Shown: one piece after another, positions 42,984 through 46,934 of the stretch
How positions within the stretch are numbered: position 1 is the first letter of the stretch
Layout: every line of letters begins with the position of its first letter
Source: an uncultured Pelagibacteraceae bacterium
GTDB lineage: Bacteria; Pseudomonadota; Alphaproteobacteria; Pelagibacterales; Pelagibacteraceae
Assembly: GCA_902571375.1 (NCBI GenBank)
Contig: CACGBP010000005.1
Span: 1-46,934, forward strand
Direction: 5' to 3'
Length of the DNA stretch: 46,934 nucleotides
Translations under genes and position numbers: made by a program
Notes under the pieces: model-generated
Database searches by the model: none
What the model was told of the DNA's origin: nothing
What the model saw: only the letters and a program-made list of their open reading frames with translations

Positions 42984-43740
42984 TCATTTAGCATTAAAAG
43001 CAATTTATTTTCATGAAATGGATAGGTTTAGAAGAACATTGACTCAATCTTTATTATCTCCTGTATTAACAACTTCACTTTATTTTATTGTTTTTGGTTC
43101 TGTTATTGGAGGCTATGTGGAAAAGATAGATGGTATAAGTTATGGATCTTATATTGTCCCAGGTTTATTGATGTTAACTCTGTTAACCCAATCAATTAGT
43201 AATACATCGTTTGGGATTTTTTTCCCAAAATTTAACGGAACAATTTATGAAATACTTGCAGCACCAATTTCAACTTTTGAGGTAGTTCTCGCTTTTGTTG
43301 GAGCAGGAGCAACAAAAACATTAATTGTAAGCATTGTGATATTTATAACCTCATTATTTTTTGTGGATGTTCAAGTTAAGTACCCTTTATTGATGATTTT
43401 TTTACTTATTTTAGTGGCATTTACTTTTGCATTATTTGGTTTCTTAATAGGATTGATGAGTTCTGATTTTGAACAAATGTCAATCATTCCAACTTTATTT
43501 ATAACACCAATGGTATTTCTAGGAGGTAGTTTATATTCATTAGAGATGCTCCCACCTTTCTGGCAAGCAGTTACTTATTTTAATCCAGTTGTTTACTTGA
43601 TTAATGGATTAAGATTTTCTTTTTATGGTGTTTCTGATTTTAATATTTGGATAAGTATTGGAACGATGATTTCTTTTTTATTGATTTGTGTAACTGTTGT
43701 TACAGTGCTTTTGAAAAAAGGTTACAATATAAAATCTTAA
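42973..43740 (+). CDS. ABC-2 type exporter permease (YadH-like)
   Basis: A 255-residue permease with six helices. [28 protein letters not shown] (read in parts), [18 protein letters not shown] and [25 protein letters not shown] (in parts) match the YadH/ABC-2 family. It works with the preceding ATPase. The gene is followed by a GC-rich hairpin shared with convergent aceA. Confidence 0.92.
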   Translation: MKINHLALKAIYFHEMDRFRRTLTQSLLSPVLTTSLYFIVFGSVIGGYVEKIDGISYGSYIVPGLLMLTLLTQSISNTSFGIFFPKFNGTIYEILAAPISTFEVVLAFVGAGATKTLIVSIVIFITSLFFVDVQVKYPLLMIFLLILVAFTFALFGFLIGLMSSDFEQMSIIPTLFITPMVFLGGSLYSLEMLPPFWQAVTYFNPVVYLINGLRFSFYGVSDFNIWISIGTMISFLLICVTVVTVLLKKGYNIKS

Positions 43741-43764
43741 CTGACCCATTTTTGGGCCAGTTAA
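43737..43764. terminator. Bidirectional terminator-like hairpin
   Basis: TTAACTG-A-CCC (43737-43747) pairs with GGG-C-CAGTTAA (43754-43764) around an ATTTTT loop, with one A/C mismatch. It starts inside the permease stop codon and lies 31 bases from the aceA stop on the other strand. It probably ends both convergent transcripts, though neither side has a long T-tract. Confidence 0.65.
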
Positions 43765-43794
43765 AACTACTAATACACAAGAGGAATTGTTTTA

Positions 43795-45069
43795 TTAGAA
43801 TTGTTCGGACTCTGTAGAGCCATCCATTGCCGTTGTTGAGCTTTTTCCACTACTTATTGTATTAGAAACAGCATCAAAATAAGAAGTACCAACTTCTCTT
43901 TGATGTTTTACACTAGTGTAACCATCTTTTTCACGAGCAAATTCTTGTTGTTGAATTCTTGAATAAGCAGTCATTCCTTCTTTTTTATATTTTTCTGCTA
44001 ATTCAAAAATAGCAATGTTTTGAGTATGAAAACCTGCAAGAGTTATAAACTGAAATTTATATCCCATTTTACTTATTTCTTTTTGGAAAGAAGCAATTTC
44101 ATCATCTGCTAAATGTTTTTTCCAATTAAAAGAAGGCGAGCAATTGTATGCTAAAAGTTTTCCTGGAAATTTTTCATGAATAGCATCAGCAAATTTTTTA
44201 GCTTCTTCTAAATTAGGTGTTGCTGTTTCACACCAAATTAAGTCTGAATATGGTGCATAAGCCAGTCCTCTAGATATTGCTTGTTCAATACCTGCTTTAA
44301 CATAATAAAATCCCTCAGGAGATCTTTCACCAGTTAAAAATGGTTTATCATTTTCATCATGATCATTAGTTATTAGTTTTGCAGCATTAGCATCAGTCCT
44401 TGCTAATATAATTAATGGAACATCAGCTATATCTGCAGCTAATCTTGCAGCTTTTAAATTTTTAATCATAGTTCCCGTTGGAACAAGAACTTTTCCTCCC
44501 ATATGACCACATTTTTTTTCACTAGCTAATTGATCTTCGAAATGAACACCAGCTGCACCAGCTTTAATAAATTTTTTTGCAAGTTCAAAAACATTTAACG
44601 GACCTCCAAAACCTGCTTCACCATCTGCAATAATTGGTAACATGTAATCTACTTTACTTTCTTTTTTCATGTCCCCATCTATTATTTCCATATGTTGAAT
44701 TTGATCTGCTCTAATCAATGCGTTATTCATAGATTCAACTAATTTTGGTGCACTATCATAAGGATACAAAGATTGATCTGGGTACATTTCACCAGCACTA
44801 TTTGCATCTGCAGCTACCTGCCACCCACTTAGATAAATTGCTTTTAATCCTGCTTTAGCATGTTGAACTGCATGATTTCCTGATAAAGAACCAAGTGTAT
44901 TAACATAAGGTTCTGTGTTTAATAAATTCCATAATTTCTTTGATTGATGTTTGCATAAAGAATACTCAATTTTAATTGAACCTCTTAATCTCTCAACATC
45001 CTCTGGAGTATAATCTCTTTTTATTCCAGCAAATCTTTTTAAGTCGTATGAGATATTTTCCGCACTCAT
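43795..45069 (-). CDS. aceA: Isocitrate lyase
   Basis: Glyoxylate shunt enzyme cleaving isocitrate to glyoxylate and succinate; 424 residues. The catalytic motif KKCGH is at 185-189, with C187. [32 protein letters not shown] and [16 protein letters not shown] are family signatures. It is preceded by a small ORF on the same strand and by a divergent ScfR-type regulator gene whose likely operators lie between them. Confidence 0.96.
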   Translation of the reverse strand: MSAENISYDLKRFAGIKRDYTPEDVERLRGSIKIEYSLCKHQSKKLWNLLNTEPYVNTLGSLSGNHAVQHAKAGLKAIYLSGWQVAADANSAGEMYPDQSLYPYDSAPKLVESMNNALIRADQIQHMEIIDGDMKKESKVDYMLPIIADGEAGFGGPLNVFELAKKFIKAGAAGVHFEDQLASEKKCGHMGGKVLVPTGTMIKNLKAARLAADIADVPLIILARTDANAAKLITNDHDENDKPFLTGERSPEGFYYVKAGIEQAISRGLAYAPYSDLIWCETATPNLEEAKKFADAIHEKFPGKLLAYNCSPSFNWKKHLADDEIASFQKEISKMGYKFQFITLAGFHTQNIAIFELAEKYKKEGMTAYSRIQQQEFAREKDGYTSVKHQREVGTSYFDAVSNTISSGKSSTTAMDGSTESEQF

Positions 45070-45121
45070 TTTTACCTTTTTTTTAATTTTTAGAAAACGA
45101 ATTAAGTTGAACGAAGAAGAA

Positions 45122-45283
45122 TTAGTTTGAGTCGTTTAGGGTCTCAACTAGATCTTTCATTCCACTTGAACCCCAATCACAATGATCATCCCTCATATAG
45201 ATCCCTCTATTATTATGCTTGGCTAGATCTTCATGTCTTATGATTTGAGCCTCATTTTCGTTGTTTTTTAATTTTTCGTCCAT
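45122..45283 (-). CDS. Small hypothetical protein upstream of aceA
   Basis: A 53-residue soluble acidic ORF ([20 protein letters not shown]..., ending VETLNDSN) with the block [20 protein letters not shown] in the middle. It lies 52 bases before aceA on the same strand, directly downstream of the candidate operators, so it is probably the first gene of the aceA transcript. The Trp/Cys/Gly-rich centre looks like a conserved core, but I do not recognise it. It explains most of the 325-base gap at 45070-45394. Confidence 0.6.
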   Translation of the reverse strand: MDEKLKNNENEAQIIRHEDLAKHNNRGIYMRDDHCDWGSSGMKDLVETLNDSN

Positions 45284-45387
45284 GTAAATTTTATAATTTA
45301 CAATATTTACAAAATCTATTAAAAAGTAAAAAAACGTTGTAAATTAAGGAAAATTTTTGTAAAAATTAATTTACAAAATTTACAAAT
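45284..45387. promoter_or_regulatory. Repeated TTTACAAA-type operator sites between aceA unit and regulator
   Basis: The 111-base divergent region contains GTAAATTTTATAATTTAC (45284-45301), a 7-bp inverted repeat. TTTACAAAA follows at 45306-45314, TTGTAAATT at 45337-45345, and the direct repeat TTTACAAAATTTACAAAT (45370-45387) ends seven bases before the regulator ATG. These resemble the TTTGCAAA-type sites of RamB/ScfR regulators with G changed to A. The regulator probably controls aceA and itself. Confidence 0.55.
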
Positions 45388-45394
45388 AGAAAAT

Positions 45395-46828
45395 ATGAGT
45401 CAATTAGATTTAAAAATTGGTCCAAAAATAAAGGCTTTTAGAAGACAATTAGGGCTTCAAGCTAATAAGCTTGCAGAAGATTTGAATATTTCACCGAGTT
45501 ATTTAAACCTGATTGAGGGTGGCAAAAGAAAAATTGATGGAGATTTACTTTTAAAGATATGTGAAAAACTAAATATTGAGCTTTCACAATTAACTTCAAA
45601 AACAGATGTAAATTTAGAGAATACTTTATCTGAAATTTTAGACGACAGATTATTTGAAGATCTAGATATTTTAGGACCAGAAGTTAAAGACTTAGTGAGC
45701 ACTAATCCCAAGATCGGAAAAGCAATAGTAAGATTGGGTGATATTTTAAAAAAGAAAGATCATGAACTGATCAATAAAATTGAAAAATTATCCGGAAAAA
45801 TTGTTGATAACAGGAAAAATTCATTTCCAGGTGAAGTAATATCAGATTTTCTTCAAGATAATAAAAATTATTTTCCAAAATTAGAGGATTTTGCAAATAA
45901 AGTTTTTGAAAAGGTGCAAAAAAATAATCGTACAAGATATATAGCTTTATGTGATTACTTAAAATCAGAATACGGAATTACAGTTAAAGATGTAATTCCT
46001 GAGGAAAATAAACCCTTTTCAAAAATTTATATAAAAAATAAAAAAGAATTATTATTAAGTGATTACAGCTCATTAGAAACAAAGAAACTCCATGCTGCTG
46101 CACAAATAGCTCAAGAAGGGGCAAGTAAAGAGATAGAAGAATATTTATCTAAATTTTCTTTTCCATCAGAAGAGTCAAAGAAATTATCAAAAGTTGCTTT
46201 ACTTAATTATTGTGGAGCAGCAATATTGATGCCCTATAAACTTTTTCATTCGGAATGTAAAAAATTAAAATATGATTTAGAATTATTACAAAATACTTTT
46301 GCAACATCGTTTGAACAAGTTGCTCATAGAGTTACTTGTTTACAAGATCCAAAATTACCAGGCATACCCTTTCATTTTCTAAGAGTAGATATGGCGGGAA
46401 ATATTTCAAAAAGGTTTTCATTATCTGGAATAGAAATTCCAAGATATGGAGGGGCGTGTCCAAGGTGGAATGTTTATTCAGCTTTTACGAGACCTGGTGT
46501 TATTCAAAGTGCAGTAAGTAAAATGACTAATGGTGAAAAATATGTTTGTATTGCAAGAACAGTTGAAAAGGGAATAGGAAGATTTGGAAGAACAAAGAGT
46601 ATTTTGTCAATTGGTCTTGGTTGTGATGCAAAATATGCAAAAGATTTTGTATATACAGAAAATACTAATGTAAATGATAAATCAACCGAAATACCTATTG
46701 GTGTGTCATGTAGGACATGTGATAGATTGGACTGTTCTCAAAGAGCCTTTCCTCCATTACATAAAAAATTCGATGTAGATATAAACACTCGTGGCGTATC
46801 TGTTTATGTAGGTGATAAAAACAATTAG
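45395..46828 (+). CDS. XRE-family short-chain fatty acid regulator (ScfR/RamB-like)
   Basis: A 477-residue regulator. An HTH_3 domain (8-63: IKAFRRQLGLQANKLAEDLN, SPSYLNLIEGGKRKID) is followed by an IrrE-like middle region (LHAAAQIAQEG, LNYCGAAILMPYKLFHSECK) and a C-terminal DUF2083 domain with FHFLRVDMAGNISKRFS, GACPRWNVYSAF and SCRTCDRLDCSQRAFPP. RamB controls aceA/aceB in actinobacteria, and the divergent aceA here gives the same pairing. The ligand is likely an acyl-CoA. Confidence 0.9.
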   Translation: MSQLDLKIGPKIKAFRRQLGLQANKLAEDLNISPSYLNLIEGGKRKIDGDLLLKICEKLNIELSQLTSKTDVNLENTLSEILDDRLFEDLDILGPEVKDLVSTNPKIGKAIVRLGDILKKKDHELINKIEKLSGKIVDNRKNSFPGEVISDFLQDNKNYFPKLEDFANKVFEKVQKNNRTRYIALCDYLKSEYGITVKDVIPEENKPFSKIYIKNKKELLLSDYSSLETKKLHAAAQIAQEGASKEIEEYLSKFSFPSEESKKLSKVALLNYCGAAILMPYKLFHSECKKLKYDLELLQNTFATSFEQVAHRVTCLQDPKLPGIPFHFLRVDMAGNISKRFSLSGIEIPRYGGACPRWNVYSAFTRPGVIQSAVSKMTNGEKYVCIARTVEKGIGRFGRTKSILSIGLGCDAKYAKDFVYTENTNVNDKSTEIPIGVSCRTCDRLDCSQRAFPPLHKKFDVDINTRGVSVYVGDKNN

Positions 46829-46837
46829 AATATAAAA

Positions 46838-46934
46838 ATGATTAAATTTATTATTCCAGCAATAATTATTTTTTTGACGGTTTTGTTTTGGGAGAAATTG
46901 AATTATATAATTTATAAGAGATTTAAAATAAAAA
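46838..46934 (+). CDS. Start of a membrane protein gene (3' end outside window)
   Basis: An ATG ten bases after the regulator stop opens a frame that stays open to the window end: MIKFIIPAIIIFLTVLFWEK, then a basic stretch (LNYIIYKRFKIK). It is a hydrophobic N-terminal helix followed by lysines, so an inner membrane protein with the rest cytoplasmic is likely. Too short to name. Confidence 0.5.
   Translation, partial: MIKFIIPAIIIFLTVLFWEKLNYIIYKRFKIK

Noticed and set aside
1..46934. CRISPR arrays, insertion sequences, phage genes, integrase or att sites
   Set aside because: No regularly spaced repeats, transposase, integrase or flanking duplications were seen; the inverted repeat at 39857-39913 encloses only 33 bases and no gene.

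Overview
This is a very AT-rich, gene-dense stretch of a bacterial chromosome with tiny intergenic gaps and many TAATG or ATGA stop/start overlaps. It looks like a marine alphaproteobacterium of the SAR11 clade (Candidatus Pelagibacter type). The evidence is the base composition and compaction, a SAM-V-type riboswitch ahead of a homocysteine methyltransferase, a TPP riboswitch directly in front of a ThiV-like Na+/solute symporter, a methylamine-type dehydrogenase with its own ETF chain, and a lone iron(III) uptake operon. This is inference from gene content; no database search was run. I saw no rRNA, tRNA, IS element, prophage or CRISPR array.

Layout. 1-2.1 kb: end of a SUF iron-sulfur operon (sufS partial, sufU, sufT, sufA) and a small ORF. 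2.3-8.7 kb: glnA, a YbaK deacylase, an EamA exporter, a SAM-V-controlled homocysteine methyltransferase, a TauE/SafE permease, moaB, a methyltransferase and a DUF1244 protein. 8.7-20.6 kb is a molybdenum region. It holds coxG-coxS-coxL-coxM (form II, AYRGAGR) with split XdhC/CoxI chaperones and a MocA-like cytidylyltransferase on +. On the minus strand is a seven-gene operon moaA-moaC-thioesterase-moaD-moaE-msrP-msrQ, followed on + by a Tat-exported sulfite dehydrogenase with its c-type cytochrome. 20.6-27.7 kb: small genes, then a dimethylglycine/sarcosine-type dehydrogenase coupled to etfB, etfA and ETF-quinone oxidoreductase. 27.7-31.8 kb: DUF2237, a 2OG-Fe(II) oxygenase, hisI, folE, an AcuI-like reductase and a LysR regulator. 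31.8-35.9 kb: Fur-box-controlled Fe3+ ABC transporter with a hairpin and a Cys-rich small ORF between the binding protein and permease genes. 35.9-39.7 kb: azlCD, thioredoxin-like protein, persulfide dioxygenase, cupredoxin, DUF4396, methyltransferase. 39.7-40.5 kb: a structured intergenic region plus two small genes. 40.5-43.7 kb: TPP riboswitch/thiV and an ABC-2 exporter. 43.8-46.9 kb: isocitrate lyase with a small upstream ORF, divergent from an XRE/ScfR-type regulator, then the start of another gene.

How the parts fit. The cox-like enzyme needs the cytosine-dinucleotide molybdenum cofactor supplied by the MocA-like and XdhC-like proteins. MsrP and the sulfite dehydrogenase use plain Mo-molybdopterin made by the adjacent moa genes. 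Betaine-type methyl groups would pass through the homocysteine methyltransferase and the FAD/folate dehydrogenase, with electrons going through ETF and ETF-QO to ubiquinone. Sulfite dehydrogenase, the TauE-like permease and persulfide dioxygenase suggest handling of reduced sulfur released from organosulfur substrates.

The least explained regions are the 535-base intergenic stretch at 39661-40195, which has an inverted repeat carrying divergent promoter-like elements, a perfect Shine-Dalgarno before an 8-codon ORF and a hairpin series, and the attenuator-like element inside the iron transporter operon at 32921-33149.
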